Of a stretch of DNA of 64,000 bases, positions 17,046 to 26,914 are shown piece after piece. The translations under genes were made by a program, and so were the position numbers. Position 1 is the stretch's first letter, and every line of letters begins with the position of its first letter. Location: the NCBI GenBank assembly GCA_016293915.1, contig JAEDCY010000008.1, positions 1 through 64,000 of the forward strand, read 5' to 3'. The DNA is from Treponema sp. (GTDB lineage: Bacteria > Spirochaetota > Spirochaetia > Treponematales > Treponemataceae). The notes beneath the pieces were generated by a model. The model made no database searches and was not told the DNA's origin. It saw only the letters and a list, made by a program, of their open reading frames with translations.

Positions 17046-18870
17046 TTCCGAAAAAGAAAACAAAAAAACTGGAACTGCAGCAATCGTACTTAAAAGTGTG
17101 GGGGAATATATCAGAAAAAATTATCCCTTCCTGATTCTCTTTTTTGCAGGACTTCTTGCTGTTTCTGCTTTAAATTTTGTAAGAATCAGTACTGCTCAGA
17201 CCATTGCAAATTTTTCACTGGGAGATTTTGAAATAGGACAGATTGCAGACCGTACAATTATTGCGGATAGAAGTCTTCCTCCTGATAATGTGGATCCGGT
17301 TTATGTAACAAAAGGGGAAAAAATTATAAAGAAAGGTTTCCCGATTACAGAAGAAGGTTTTTCAAAGCTTAGAAAAATGTCTGCTTCTCCTTTGTATATT
17401 GATTACCGTGCTTTTGCAAACAGCGAACTGTATCTGCTTCTGCTTTCGATAATGTGGTATCTGCTTTTTACATTTATTTCTGTAAACCGAAAACTTTTGT
17501 TTAAAGAACCGCTTTTGCAGGTGATTTTCTTTCTTGCCGTTTATGCGGTTACGGCTTTCTGTGGAAAGTTACCTTTGTTCTCAAGTCCCTACAGCATTTG
17601 TGTTGCAATCCCTTCGGCCCTGTTTATTATGATTGTTACGATTCTTTACGGAAATCTTTCTGCTCAGCTTCTTTCAATCGTAATGTCTATAGGTGTTCTC
17701 TGCGCTACAAACTGGCAGATTCCAACCTTCCTGATGACTCTCGCTTCATCTCTTACAGCTGCTGCAATTGTGCGTAAAATTGAACGAAGACTTGATCTTG
17801 TTTTTGCAGGTCTTATGATTGCGATTTTCAATATAGTTTTTGTACTGCTCTTTTCTGTAATCTTTAATGAGACTTTTGATGATATTCCAAAGCTGATGAT
17901 TGGTCTTGCAATAAACGGTTTCCTTTCAGGAATCCTTACTTTGGGCTTTTTGACTCCGCTGGAAATCATTCTTAATACTGCCTCTGTTTTCCGCCTTATG
18001 GATTTAAGCGACAATAATACTCCGATTTTTAAGCAGATGCAGATTCAAACAAACGGAACCTATAATCATTCTATGATGGTTGCCCAGCTTGCAGAAGCAG
18101 GCTGCCGTGAAATTGGTGCTAATTCTCTGCTTGCAAGAGTAGGTGCTTATTATCACGATATTGGAAAAATGGATCAAAGCGAATACTTTGTAGAAAATCA
18201 GGTAAATGGAATGGAAAACAAACATAATGACCTGAACCCGACACTTTCTGCATCAGTAATCAAAAGTCATGTTCGTAAGGGAGTTGAAAAAGCCCGCCAG
18301 CTGCATCTGCCTCAGGCTGTAATTGATATTATTTCTGAACATCACGGAAACAGTATAATTACTTATTTCTATAATAGTGCAAAGGAAAAAGATCCTTCTC
18401 TTGATGAAGATGATTTCAGATACCCGGGTATTCCGCCAACAACTAAAGAATCTGCTGTTGTTATGCTTGCAGATACTGTTGAGGCAGCCTGCCATACACT
18501 TGAAAATCCAACTTCTCAGCGCCTGGACAAGTTTATCACAATGCTTATTACTCAGAAGGTAGAAAATAAACAGCTTGATAATTGTGATCTTACATTCCGT
18601 GATATTTCAAAAATAAAGACTGCTTTTGTAAACCTTCTCACAGGTTATTATCATAACCGAATTAAATATCAGAATCAGCAGGATCCGGATGAGGCTCCTG
18701 CAAAAACAGAAGAGGCTTCTCCTGATGCTGCAAAAGAAGTAAAAGAAGAAAAAGTAGTAAAAGAAGTAAAAACTGTAAAGGAGCAGAAAGAGAACTCTGA
18801 ATCGGTAAAAACTACAAAGACTTCTGCAGGCAGAGCTGCTTCTTCAAAAACTTCAAAGGAAAAGAAATGA
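17026..18870 (+). CDS. pgpH: 7TM-HD family (PgpH-like) phosphohydrolase, 614 aa
   Basis: One N-terminal helix (about 34-53), a short external segment (54-137), about seven membrane helices (138-330) and a cytoplasmic HD domain. HD metal ligands appear in NHSMMVAQLAE, YYHDIGKMDQ, EHHGNS and MLADTVE. PgpH-type enzymes hydrolyse cyclic di-AMP; the substrate here is inferred from family. The external region is much shorter than in Gram-positive PgpH. A charged Lys/Glu tail occupies the last 70 residues. The gene overlaps phoH and ybeY, as in many bacteria. Confidence 0.88.
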   Translation: MKMKRNNSEKENKKTGTAAIVLKSVGEYIRKNYPFLILFFAGLLAVSALNFVRISTAQTIANFSLGDFEIGQIADRTIIADRSLPPDNVDPVYVTKGEKIIKKGFPITEEGFSKLRKMSASPLYIDYRAFANSELYLLLLSIMWYLLFTFISVNRKLLFKEPLLQVIFFLAVYAVTAFCGKLPLFSSPYSICVAIPSALFIMIVTILYGNLSAQLLSIVMSIGVLCATNWQIPTFLMTLASSLTAAAIVRKIERRLDLVFAGLMIAIFNIVFVLLFSVIFNETFDDIPKLMIGLAINGFLSGILTLGFLTPLEIILNTASVFRLMDLSDNNTPIFKQMQIQTNGTYNHSMMVAQLAEAGCREIGANSLLARVGAYYHDIGKMDQSEYFVENQVNGMENKHNDLNPTLSASVIKSHVRKGVEKARQLHLPQAVIDIISEHHGNSIITYFYNSAKEKDPSLDEDDFRYPGIPPTTKESAVVMLADTVEAACHTLENPTSQRLDKFITMLITQKVENKQLDNCDLTFRDISKIKTAFVNLLTGYYHNRIKYQNQQDPDEAPAKTEEASPDAAKEVKEEKVVKEVKTVKEQKENSESVKTTKTSAGRAASSKTSKEKK

Positions 18871-19343
18871 ACCGGGTATATGTAGCAATGCAGGAGGGCA
18901 TAGATGAGCCTGACTGGTTTGAAAGTGTAGAGCCCTTTGTTAATAAGGTAATGGGTGAACTCAAATTTGATGGGGAAGAAATTTCCATGCTTTTGTGTAA
19001 TGACACATATATGCAGGAGCTTAATAAAACATACCGCAACATCGACAGCACAACAGATGTTCTTTCTTTTGAAAATGATGAAGAATATGAGGACGAAGAG
19101 GGGAAATGGAAATGTGCAGGCGATATTGTAATAAGCCTTGATACCCTTCCTGTTAATGCCGAATATTTTAATGAGAGCAGAAATGACGAGTTCAAGCGTT
19201 TAATAGTACATGGACTTTTACATCTTAATGGAATGGACCATGGCGAAGAGCATATTGAAAAAGACGTACAGCCTGTTTGTGAAATGCTTGTACTTCAGGA
19301 AAAAGTTTTAGAAAAATTAAAGGATGAAAAAATAATAAAATGA
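18867..19343 (+). CDS. ybeY: Endoribonuclease YbeY, 158 aa
   Basis: Zinc-dependent endoribonuclease for rRNA maturation and ribosome quality control. The metal site HGLLHLNGMDH (about 114-124) is exactly the HxxxHxxxxxH motif. STTDVLSFEN is also conserved. It overlaps the upstream gene by ATGA and the downstream CBS protein by 4 nt. The acidic stretch EEYEDEEGK in the middle is longer than in enterobacterial YbeY. Confidence 0.96.
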   Translation: MNRVYVAMQEGIDEPDWFESVEPFVNKVMGELKFDGEEISMLLCNDTYMQELNKTYRNIDSTTDVLSFENDEEYEDEEGKWKCAGDIVISLDTLPVNAEYFNESRNDEFKRLIVHGLLHLNGMDHGEEHIEKDVQPVCEMLVLQEKVLEKLKDEKIIK

Positions 19344-20122
19344 GTATTTTTAAGAAAAAGAAAACAGCTGCAGAAGAAGCAGAAATAATTCAACAGGAAA
19401 TCTTAAATGAAGAAAAAAAAGACATGATTCAGGGAGTAGAGGATTTGTCTAAAACTTCTGTTAAGGAAGTTATGATTCCCCGAATTGATGTTGATTTTAT
19501 TTCAAGCGACACACCACAAGATGAACTTTTTAATAAAATTGTAGCCAGCGGTCATTCTCGTTTTCCGCTTTATACAGACTCAATTGATAATGTAATCGGT
19601 GTTCTTTATGTAAAAGATATTATCAAATGTCTTGCTGAAAAAAAAGAAATCAATCTTACTCAGATTGCACGTAAAGCATATTTTGTTCCAGAAAGTAAAC
19701 GTATAGACTCTCTGCTTCGTGAATTTCGCCGCCATCACCTTCATATTGCAATTGCAATCGATGAGTATGGTGGAGTTTCAGGAATTGTAACTATGGAAGA
19801 TATTATCGAAGAGATTGTCGGTGATATTCAGGATGAGTTTGACAAGGAGCAGGAAGATATTCTTAAGGTCAGCGACAATGTATGGCTTTGTGATGCCCGT
19901 GTTGACCTTGACGATTTGAATGAGAGTCTTGAAGCTCAGTTCCCTAACGAAGATTTTGATTCTCTTGGTGGTTTTGTATTTGATTTATTTGGTAAAGTTC
20001 CTGTAAAATATGAAAAGGTGAGCTGGAATGATTATGATTTTATTGTACAGGATATGGAAGGCCACCGAATCAATATGGTAAAAATTATTAAAAATACTGA
20101 TGATGGAAAGGATGATGAGTAA
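19340..20122 (+). CDS. CorC/TlyC-like CBS-domain protein, 260 aa
   Basis: Two CBS domains (about 45-160: VKEVMIPRIDVDFI, RFPLYTDSIDNVIGVLYVKDI, IAIAIDEYGGVSGIVTMEDIIEEIVGDI) followed by a CorC_HlyC transporter-associated domain. There is no DUF21 membrane domain, so this is the short, soluble form found beside ybeY and phoH. The family is linked to divalent cation efflux; the name hemolysin is historical. It is translationally coupled on both sides. Confidence 0.9.
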   Translation: MSIFKKKKTAAEEAEIIQQEILNEEKKDMIQGVEDLSKTSVKEVMIPRIDVDFISSDTPQDELFNKIVASGHSRFPLYTDSIDNVIGVLYVKDIIKCLAEKKEINLTQIARKAYFVPESKRIDSLLREFRRHHLHIAIAIDEYGGVSGIVTMEDIIEEIVGDIQDEFDKEQEDILKVSDNVWLCDARVDLDDLNESLEAQFPNEDFDSLGGFVFDLFGKVPVKYEKVSWNDYDFIVQDMEGHRINMVKIIKNTDDGKDDE

Positions 20123-22205
20123 AAAAATTAGCCGGGTTATATTTGCAATGATTTTTGCTGCAGCAGTTGGAAGTACCGCCAGGCCTCTTTTTGCTGCCGA
20201 ATCAAAAAATGTCCTCAAGCTTTATAACGAAGCGGTTGAACTCCAGAATGATGAAAACTGGTATACTGCTTCTCAGTATTTTATTGAGGTTGTAAATTCA
20301 AATCCGGCTTTTAGTGATGCATGGTTCCGCCTTGCAGACTGTTCTTATCATCTTGGTGAATATGATCTTGCTTTTCAGTATCTGGAAAGTGCAGAAAAAT
20401 ATGAAAAAGATCGCAGCGAAATAAAAAATCTTAAGGGAATGATTCTGCTGGCACTTGGCCGCACCGAAGATGCCCGCCAGATTTTTAATGAAGTTCTTAA
20501 AAAATATCCGAATGACATTGATGCCCATTTTGGTCTTGCAGAAATTGAATTATATGACGGAAAATTTTCAGGGGCAGAAAATCAGTATGCAGAAGCTTTA
20601 AAAAGACAGAACTCAAACAGAAAGGCTCTGCTTTCTCTGGCTCTGGTTTGTGCTGAAACAAAACGCTATGCCCAGTCAGAAAAATATCTGCGACAGGCAA
20701 TGCAGTATTATTCAGGCGAACCTGAAGTTCATTATCTTGCTGCAATTATCTATACAATGAAGGGTGATTACAAGGATGCAGAAAAGCATGCCCGTATTGC
20801 CGTAGAAATCCGCGGTGGCTACGAACAGGCTTATGAGCTTCTGGCCCAGATTGTTTACCTTCAGCACCGTTACAGTGAAGTTATCAATCTTTGTGATTTT
20901 ATTATAGGACGCAACAGAAACAGCAGTGCTGCCTGGTATTTAAAAGGAGTGGCACAGTCTAAGCTTGGAAATAATGATGATGCAATTGCAACCTGGGATA
21001 CCGGTCTTTCGGTAAATCCTCAGGATGAGCTTATGCGGATGATGCTTGAACTGGTTGCAAAGAATGAACTCGAACTTGATGATAAAAGACGTGCTGTATG
21101 GGCCGATTATCATTTGAATAATGCCCGCCAGTATGACAGCCGTTACGATAAAGCTGGCTCTACTTATGAATATCAGAGGGCTCTTATGCTGGATCCTTCA
21201 AATGCACAGGCCCGCCTTGCTTACGCAGATATTCTTGAACTGAATGGTATGCATGAGCTTTATCTCAGTCAGTTAAAATTTGTGAATGAAAATTCAGAAG
21301 CTAAGATTTCAACTGGTTTAAAAGATACTATTGAAGCCTATGACTCGCTTCTTAATAATACACTTGCAAAAAGATGGAATGTAGATGCTTTCTATCTGGA
21401 TAAGATTCGTTGGAATATTGCTGTTTTCTATACTGAAAATACATCTACCTTTAATCATGCAGACAGCGATCGTCTCACAGCCCTTGCCTGCGGCGATGTT
21501 TTTGCAGGTGTAGCCATTACTTCAGTAAAAACTCAGGTTACTCCTGTTTCAGGCTACGGCGAGGCTTTTAAGAATGCAAGGGCAAATAACTTTGATTATT
21601 TTATATTAGTTTCGCTTAGTGAAGGAGAGGATGATCTTTCTCTGAGTGCAACAATGTATTCAGGCAGAACCGGTACCGAAACTTTCAATGAAAAATACTA
21701 CGCAACCGGAAATAACCGTTTTTCTACGGTACTGCGTCGTTTCCGCAATTCGGTTCTGGAAAAGCTTACTGTGCGCGGGAAAATTTTGCAGCGCAATGGA
21801 AAGACCGTTTTGATAGATCTCGGACGTTCTGAAAACATCATTAAAGATGCAGAGTTTAAGATTGTAAAAAAAGGTGCCGTCAAAACAGCTGATGCCGGAG
21901 CCGGACTTTTCTTCCGTGATGACGATGTTGTTGGAATGCTTGTCGTTACCGAAGCTGGTGAAGAGGTTTCCGAAGCTTCAATTACAAGTCATGGTTTTTA
22001 TGACAGAATTAATGAAGGTGATGAACTGGTACTTGTAAATATGCCTTCTTTGAATTCTGAAGCAGGAATGGATACTGTTCCGAATGCAGATGAAGAGGGA
22101 AATTCTCTCGTTAATAACAGTGTAAAGGGCGATGAACTTGTGGCAGAAATTAAGAAAGCTGTAGAGCGCCCTGCAATCATTGAGCTTTTAAGAAAGATAA
22201 GATAA
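20115..22205 (+). CDS. Exported TPR-repeat protein, 696 aa
   Basis: A signal peptide (about 1-27, ending ARPLFA) is followed by many tetratricopeptide repeats from residue 35 to about 380 (patterns such as DAWFRLADCSYHLGEYDLAFQYL, shown here only in part: AWFRLADCSYHLGEYDLA). The C-terminal 300 residues are beta-rich and not recognised. Several in-frame ATGs exist (20100-20115); 20115 gives a clean signal peptide. The family is common in treponemes as a periplasmic scaffold. It is the last gene of the phoH operon and starts within corC. Confidence 0.82.
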   Translation: MSKKISRVIFAMIFAAAVGSTARPLFAAESKNVLKLYNEAVELQNDENWYTASQYFIEVVNSNPAFSDAWFRLADCSYHLGEYDLAFQYLESAEKYEKDRSEIKNLKGMILLALGRTEDARQIFNEVLKKYPNDIDAHFGLAEIELYDGKFSGAENQYAEALKRQNSNRKALLSLALVCAETKRYAQSEKYLRQAMQYYSGEPEVHYLAAIIYTMKGDYKDAEKHARIAVEIRGGYEQAYELLAQIVYLQHRYSEVINLCDFIIGRNRNSSAAWYLKGVAQSKLGNNDDAIATWDTGLSVNPQDELMRMMLELVAKNELELDDKRRAVWADYHLNNARQYDSRYDKAGSTYEYQRALMLDPSNAQARLAYADILELNGMHELYLSQLKFVNENSEAKISTGLKDTIEAYDSLLNNTLAKRWNVDAFYLDKIRWNIAVFYTENTSTFNHADSDRLTALACGDVFAGVAITSVKTQVTPVSGYGEAFKNARANNFDYFILVSLSEGEDDLSLSATMYSGRTGTETFNEKYYATGNNRFSTVLRRFRNSVLEKLTVRGKILQRNGKTVLIDLGRSENIIKDAEFKIVKKGAVKTADAGAGLFFRDDDVVGMLVVTEAGEEVSEASITSHGFYDRINEGDELVLVNMPSLNSEAGMDTVPNADEEGNSLVNNSVKGDELVAEIKKAVERPAIIELLRKIR

Positions 22206-22208
22206 AAG

Positions 22209-22232
22209 AATTGCCCTTTTAAGGCGGCAATT
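22209..22232. terminator. Hairpin between convergent genes
   Basis: AATTGCC (22209-22215) pairs with GGCAATT (22226-22232). It lies between the ends of two convergent genes. No T-tract follows on the plus strand, so termination is uncertain. Confidence 0.35.
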
Positions 22233-22236
22233 GAAA

Positions 22237-23112
22237 TTATAATCTGTCAAGAGAAGCTTCAAGCCACTTTGAGGCGAGAGTCGGATAAACAGACTGAATT
22301 CTTACAAAACTTCGAACTGCATCTTCATAATTTTTATTAAAATACTGTGATTCTCCAAGATAAAAACTTGCCCGGTTTCTTGTTTCTTCACTGATATTTG
22401 TTCCAATCAGCTGATTAAGCTTATCAATTGCTTCTTTATAGTTTCTTGTTACAAATGAAGTTTTCAAGATTTCGAAAAGAAGATAAGCATCACCACTTTC
22501 TGGAGAAACAAGATCTTCTTCAAAAATGTATGGCGTCAAAGGTGAAGAAATCGAAGCTTTTTTATTTCCACCTGTAAGCTTTGTAACATTTGAAGCAGTT
22601 TTATCTGAAATCAGTGGTTCTGCACCAGCTCCTTCAATAATATCAAGATAAGGAAGTGGAGTTTTTCGCAAGGTTCCATCAGGATAAACTGTCTCATAAT
22701 CCGTTTTTTCTGCCGGCACATCACTCTGCTTTTTTGCGGTAAGGTGTACTCCAGTTATTGTGGAATTGAATGAAAGCAGTACAACATCATAAGGGCCTGC
22801 CGTAGTCTCCGAAATTATGGTGTAATAATAATCTCTGAGATCTCCAAGAGTATCTGTGTATGAGCTGCTATCCGGTGCAATTGCAGCAATCGGTTCGAGA
22901 CCTTCAAGCTGGTTGTAAGAAGTAATCTGCTCTGTAGTTCTGTAAATTAAAAGATTATATAATGCCGGTTCCGGTTTTTTAGGAAGCTGCCAGGTAATTT
23001 TTACTTTTGTTCCGCTGCCAGCCCGTGCCTGAATATCACGAATAAGAGGCCGGTCTGCAAATAAGAAAGTGGCTGCGGTAATCAAAATAAGCGAGCAAAA
23101 TAATTTCTTCAT
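22237..23112 (-). CDS. Exported protein with FN3-like and TPR-like regions, 291 aa
   Basis: The ATG at 23112 gives a signal peptide (MKKLFCSLILITAATFLFA). Residues 25-110 look like a fibronectin type III domain (VKITWQLPKKPEP, YTDTLGDLRDYYYTII). The C-terminal 90 residues form TPR-like helical pairs (YLGESQYFNKNYEDAVRSF). No enzyme motif is seen, so a periplasmic interaction role is likely. No Shine-Dalgarno precedes the start; the -10 box ends 7 nt before it. Confidence 0.78.
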   Translation of the reverse strand: MKKLFCSLILITAATFLFADRPLIRDIQARAGSGTKVKITWQLPKKPEPALYNLLIYRTTEQITSYNQLEGLEPIAAIAPDSSSYTDTLGDLRDYYYTIISETTAGPYDVVLLSFNSTITGVHLTAKKQSDVPAEKTDYETVYPDGTLRKTPLPYLDIIEGAGAEPLISDKTASNVTKLTGGNKKASISSPLTPYIFEEDLVSPESGDAYLLFEILKTSFVTRNYKEAIDKLNQLIGTNISEETRNRASFYLGESQYFNKNYEDAVRSFVRIQSVYPTLASKWLEASLDRL

Positions 23113-23119
23113 AGTTACA

Positions 23120-23148
23120 ATAATATCATGGAAATATGTTTTTGTCAT
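23120..23148 (-). promoter_or_regulatory. Promoter of the FN3/TPR protein gene
   Basis: On the minus strand: ATGACA, a 17-bp spacer and TATTAT preceded by TGA. The -10 box ends 7 nt before the ATG at 23112. It overlaps no other gene and is close to the divergent prfB promoter. Confidence 0.6.
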
Positions 23149-23160
23149 AAATATGTGACA

Positions 23161-23189
23161 TTGTTCAAAAGTCATTTTTCGTGTATTCT
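23161..23189 (+). promoter_or_regulatory. prfB promoter
   Basis: TTGTTC (23161-23166), a 17-bp spacer and TATTCT (23184-23189), ending 7 nt before the prfB ATG. TATAAA at 23189-23194 is an alternative reading that sits too close to the start codon. Confidence 0.45.
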
Positions 23190-23196
23190 ATAAACT

Positions 23197-24334
23197 ATGT
23201 TAGAAGAAATAAAATTACCTGTTGAACAGTTGAGAGAAGAAATCATGAATGTTTGGGGGCGTCTTTGACTCTGCCGCAATTGAAAAAGCTATAGCAGAAA
23301 AAGAAAAGCTTACAGAAGCCCCTGGTTTCTGGGATGACCACGAAGCCGCAGAAAAGGTAATGAGCCAGATTAGAAAGCTCAAAAACCGCATAGAACCCTG
23401 GAAAAAAATCATTGCAGATATGGATGACCTCGAAGCCATGTACGAGCTGGCCGCAGAATCAGGCGAGCAAAGTGACGAAGATGAAGTTCGTACAATGTAT
23501 GAGGCTGCAAAAGCACAGTTTGATAAGCTGAATATCTTAAACCTGCTTTCAGGTGAAGTTGATCAGAATGATGCCTTCCTTACTGTACATGCGGGAGCCG
23601 GCGGAACAGAAGCCTGTGACTGGGCCTTTATGCTCAGCCGTATGTACCTGCGCTGGGCAGAACGTCACGGTTATAAAACAGAAGTTGTAGATGAACTTGA
23701 AGCAGAAGGCGGAATCAAATCTATCACAATTCAGATAAGTGGTGACTTTGTTTACGGTTATTTGAAAGGAGAGGGTGGTATTCACCGTCTGGTACGTATT
23801 TCACCTTTTGATGCAAATGCCCGCCGCCACACCAGCTTTGCTTCAGTTTATGTTTATCCTGTTCTTGATGATACTATTGAAGTTGATATTAAGCCGGAAG
23901 ACCTTCGTGTAGATACCTACCGTGCAGGTGGAAAGGGTGGACAGCATGTAAATAAAACTGACTCAGCTGTTCGCTTTACTCATATACCAACGGGAATTGT
24001 AGTGGCCTGCCAGACAGAACGCAGTCAGCTTATGAACCGCCAGACTTGTATGAACATGCTCAAGGCTCGTCTTTATGAATATTACCGGGAGCAGAAAGAA
24101 AAAGAAAACTCAAAGTTTATGGCAGAAAAGAAAGATATCTCTTTTGGAAGCCAGATTCGCTCTTATGTTTTCTGCCCTTATACAATGGTAAAGGATCATC
24201 GTACACGCTACTCTGTAGGAAATATTCAGGCAGTTATGGACGGCGATCTTGATGATTTTATGAACGCATACCTTGTTGCAAAATGGAAAGGTCTTCCAAT
24301 GGATGGCTCGGGAGATGATGACGAAGAAGTATAA
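23197..24334 (+). CDS. prfB: Peptide chain release factor 2, programmed +1 frameshift, 378 aa
   Basis: Recognises UGA and UAA stop codons. The first 23 codons run MLEEIKLPVEQLREE to GRL and then meet TGA at 23266-23268. CTTTGAC (23263-23269) is the classical RF2 shift site, preceded by a Shine-Dalgarno-like TGGGGG at 23254-23259. After +1 slippage the frame continues DSAAIEKAIAEK to the stop at 24334. RF2 hallmarks are the SPF recognition loop (RISPFDANARRHTS) and catalytic GGQ in RAGGKGGQHVNKT. An internal ATG at 23249 is not needed. The downstream gene overlaps its end. Confidence 0.96.
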
Positions 24335-26009
24335 AAAACTGCGGGCAGTTGTCTTAGTGTTTACTTTTCTCTGGGCTTCTTTTTCACCTCTTTTTGGTGA
24401 AGATGGAAAATGGGTTATTGCAGCTCAGAAATTTATTTATGCACGCGGGCAGACAAAAAATGCCGTTACTTCAAATATTGAGGAAACTATTCCAATCAAT
24501 ATCCTCGAAAAAATCAGCAGATCGCTGGAACGTAACATTATGCCAAATGAACGTTTTGAGCGTGAAAATTATAAATTACGTACAGAAAGACAGTCTCTTT
24601 ATCTTCAGCTTTCAAGTGAATATAAAAAACGAGATTCACTGGTTTTAAATAATTATTCTGATATGCGTATGAAATCAGAATTAAAAGCTGAAGAAAAAAA
24701 AATAAAGCAGATTCAGGAAAAACTTGAAAAGAATATTGCAGAGCAGAAAGAAAAATATGAAAAAGCAGAAGTCCAGATGCATCTGGCTGCAGGTGAAGTT
24801 GATGATGATGACAACGTTGAGCTTAATGAAGCAGAGCTTGTAAAAAATCTCATAAAGAACATTTTTGAACAGAGTGAAGATTTAATTACAGAAGAAAATA
24901 TTGCACTCTACAAAGATAGCGTAGAAAGTCTTTTTAAAACTACAGTAAAAGTAAAAGAAACAGATTATACAGAACCTCTTTTTGAAAAAGAAGTTGTTTC
25001 GTCTGGAATAAATGGTTTAATTACAGGGCAAATTACTTCTTATGGTGATTTTATTTCTGTAGCTGTAGATTTGTATAATTATCCTGGAGCTAAAAAAATT
25101 GGTTCTGTAATGGAAGTTGGTGAGATTAAGGAACTTGATTTGATTACTTCAGAAATCTCCCGGCAGATACTTCCAATGATAGTAAATACATTACCAGTGA
25201 AATTTGTTTTTTCTATAGAGCCGGAAGAGGCAAAAGAAAAACTTTCAATATATGTAGATGATGTTCTTCAAAAAATGGAAAACGATACCGTTTCTCTGGA
25301 TTCTGGAAGTCATAGAATTCAGTTTGTTTCTGAAGGTTATAAATCAGCTGGAGTAACTTATTTTTTTGAAGGAAATAAAAAATACAATATTGAAGTAAAA
25401 TTCGAAAGACCGGTAATAGGCCATATACAGTTACAGTTAAAAAATGAACTGCCTGGAAATATTTATGCAAATGCTGAACCTGCTTTAAAATTTGATGACA
25501 GAAATTCTCAAATTTCTATTAATGGAAATACTATTCTTGGTGAGTTTATTACAGAAGATAATGAAACTGCTTTCTTTTATATTCCAAAAAAACAGACATT
25601 TGATGGAAGTGCCGTAACTTTGAATCCAAAGCCGAGAGACAGAACGGAATATGTTAATACAAGGCGAAAATGGATGTACGGTGCATATACGGTGTTTATG
25701 ATATCTTTAATTCCAACATTTTATACTTTTGGAAACTTTCAGATTAATAAAGATTTGTATTCAAAACAACAGATTGATTTTGAAACTGCAAAACGATGGC
25801 AGACAGCATCTAATATATCTTCAACAATCAGTATCTGTTGTGGAGTTTTCTGGGGAATTGAACTGATCAGATATCTTGTAGCTGCAAATTCTGTTTTGCC
25901 ACAGAATGTAAAGCCTGGTATTGTGTCTGAGCAGGTTCCGGTGGGGATTCCTCCGGTTGAAACACAGCAGGAAGAAGCTGTGGAAATTGAAAATGAAAAT
26001 CAGCAATAA
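24318..26009 (+). CDS. Exported protein with coiled coil, PEGA-like region and two C-terminal helices, 563 aa
   Basis: The signal peptide is about 1-27 (VVLVFTFLWASFSPLFG). Residues 60-150 are a strongly charged coiled coil (KAEEKKIKQIQEKLEKN). Around residues 310-360 a PEGA-like surface motif occurs (SLDSGSHRIQFVSEGYKS). Two hydrophobic helices lie near 455-475 and 505-530. ATGs at 24315 and 24318 are both possible within the prfB end, 3-6 nt from GGGAG. I recognise the general type from treponemes but not a function. It sits between prfB and ftsY. Confidence 0.75.
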   Translation: MTKKYKKLRAVVLVFTFLWASFSPLFGEDGKWVIAAQKFIYARGQTKNAVTSNIEETIPINILEKISRSLERNIMPNERFERENYKLRTERQSLYLQLSSEYKKRDSLVLNNYSDMRMKSELKAEEKKIKQIQEKLEKNIAEQKEKYEKAEVQMHLAAGEVDDDDNVELNEAELVKNLIKNIFEQSEDLITEENIALYKDSVESLFKTTVKVKETDYTEPLFEKEVVSSGINGLITGQITSYGDFISVAVDLYNYPGAKKIGSVMEVGEIKELDLITSEISRQILPMIVNTLPVKFVFSIEPEEAKEKLSIYVDDVLQKMENDTVSLDSGSHRIQFVSEGYKSAGVTYFFEGNKKYNIEVKFERPVIGHIQLQLKNELPGNIYANAEPALKFDDRNSQISINGNTILGEFITEDNETAFFYIPKKQTFDGSAVTLNPKPRDRTEYVNTRRKWMYGAYTVFMISLIPTFYTFGNFQINKDLYSKQQIDFETAKRWQTASNISSTISICCGVFWGIELIRYLVAANSVLPQNVKPGIVSEQVPVGIPPVETQQEEAVEIENENQQ

Positions 26010-26038
26010 AAAGAATTTAAAATAAGGAGATTATAAAT

Positions 26039-26911
26039 ATGAAAAAATCCTTTGGTGAAAAATTAAAATCCTTGTTTTCAAAAGGAAGTTCAATAAATGA
26101 AGATTTTTTTGATGAGCTTACAGATATGCTTGTTGAAGGAGATATTGGAGCTAAAACTGCTTTTGAAGTGGTTGATGAACTTGAATCAATTTGTAATAAA
26201 GAAAAAATCCGTGAACAGAATGAAATTGTTGAGAAATTAAAGGAACTGCTTTTACAGGATGTGCGTTCAGTTTCTCTTGTACCGGAAGCTGGTAAACAGA
26301 ATGTATGGATGATGCTTGGAGTAAATGGAGTTGGTAAAACAACTTCTGCTGCCAAGCTTGCAGATTATTTTAAGAATAATGGTGTAGAAAATATTGTTCT
26401 TGCAAGTGCAGATACTTTCCGCGCTGCTGCTATTGAACAACTTGCTCTGCATGGACAAAAGCTTGGGGTTCGTGTTGTAAGCCATCAGCATGGTTCAGAT
26501 CCTTCTGCTGTTGTTTTTGACGCTGCGGATGCTCTTCGTGCGGCAGGCCCTGGACTTGTAATTGCAGATACAGCAGGTCGTCTTCATAATAAAGAAAACC
26601 TTGTGCGTGAGCTTCAGAAAATAGATCGTACCTGTTCTTTAAAAGCCGATGAAGGTTGTTATAAAAAGATTCTTGTAATTGATGCAACTACCGGACAGAA
26701 TGCACTTCGACAGGCAGAGGTTTTTAATGAGGCTGTAAAAATCGATGCAATTATTATGACAAAATATGATTCTACTGCAAAAGGTGGAGTCGCAGTTTCA
26801 ATTGGCCGTGAACTTAGTCTGCCAGTTGCTTATGTGTGTACAGGTGAAGGTTATAAAGATATCGGTCCTTTTGATGCTGCCTCATATATAAATGATTTTC
26901 TTGGATTGTAA
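26039..26911 (+). CDS. ftsY: Signal recognition particle receptor FtsY, 290 aa
   Basis: SRP-type GTPase docking ribosomes to the membrane. It has the compact form: an N domain (about 1-80) and G domain with GVNGVGKTT (about 94-102), DTFRAAAIEQL, DTAGR and TKYDSTAKGG. The acidic A domain of E. coli FtsY is absent, which is common outside Proteobacteria. AAGGAG lies before the ATG. The next gene begins 3 nt after the stop. Confidence 0.96.
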   Translation: MKKSFGEKLKSLFSKGSSINEDFFDELTDMLVEGDIGAKTAFEVVDELESICNKEKIREQNEIVEKLKELLLQDVRSVSLVPEAGKQNVWMMLGVNGVGKTTSAAKLADYFKNNGVENIVLASADTFRAAAIEQLALHGQKLGVRVVSHQHGSDPSAVVFDAADALRAAGPGLVIADTAGRLHNKENLVRELQKIDRTCSLKADEGCYKKILVIDATTGQNALRQAEVFNEAVKIDAIIMTKYDSTAKGGVAVSIGRELSLPVAYVCTGEGYKDIGPFDAASYINDFLGL

Positions 26912-26914
26912 ATT

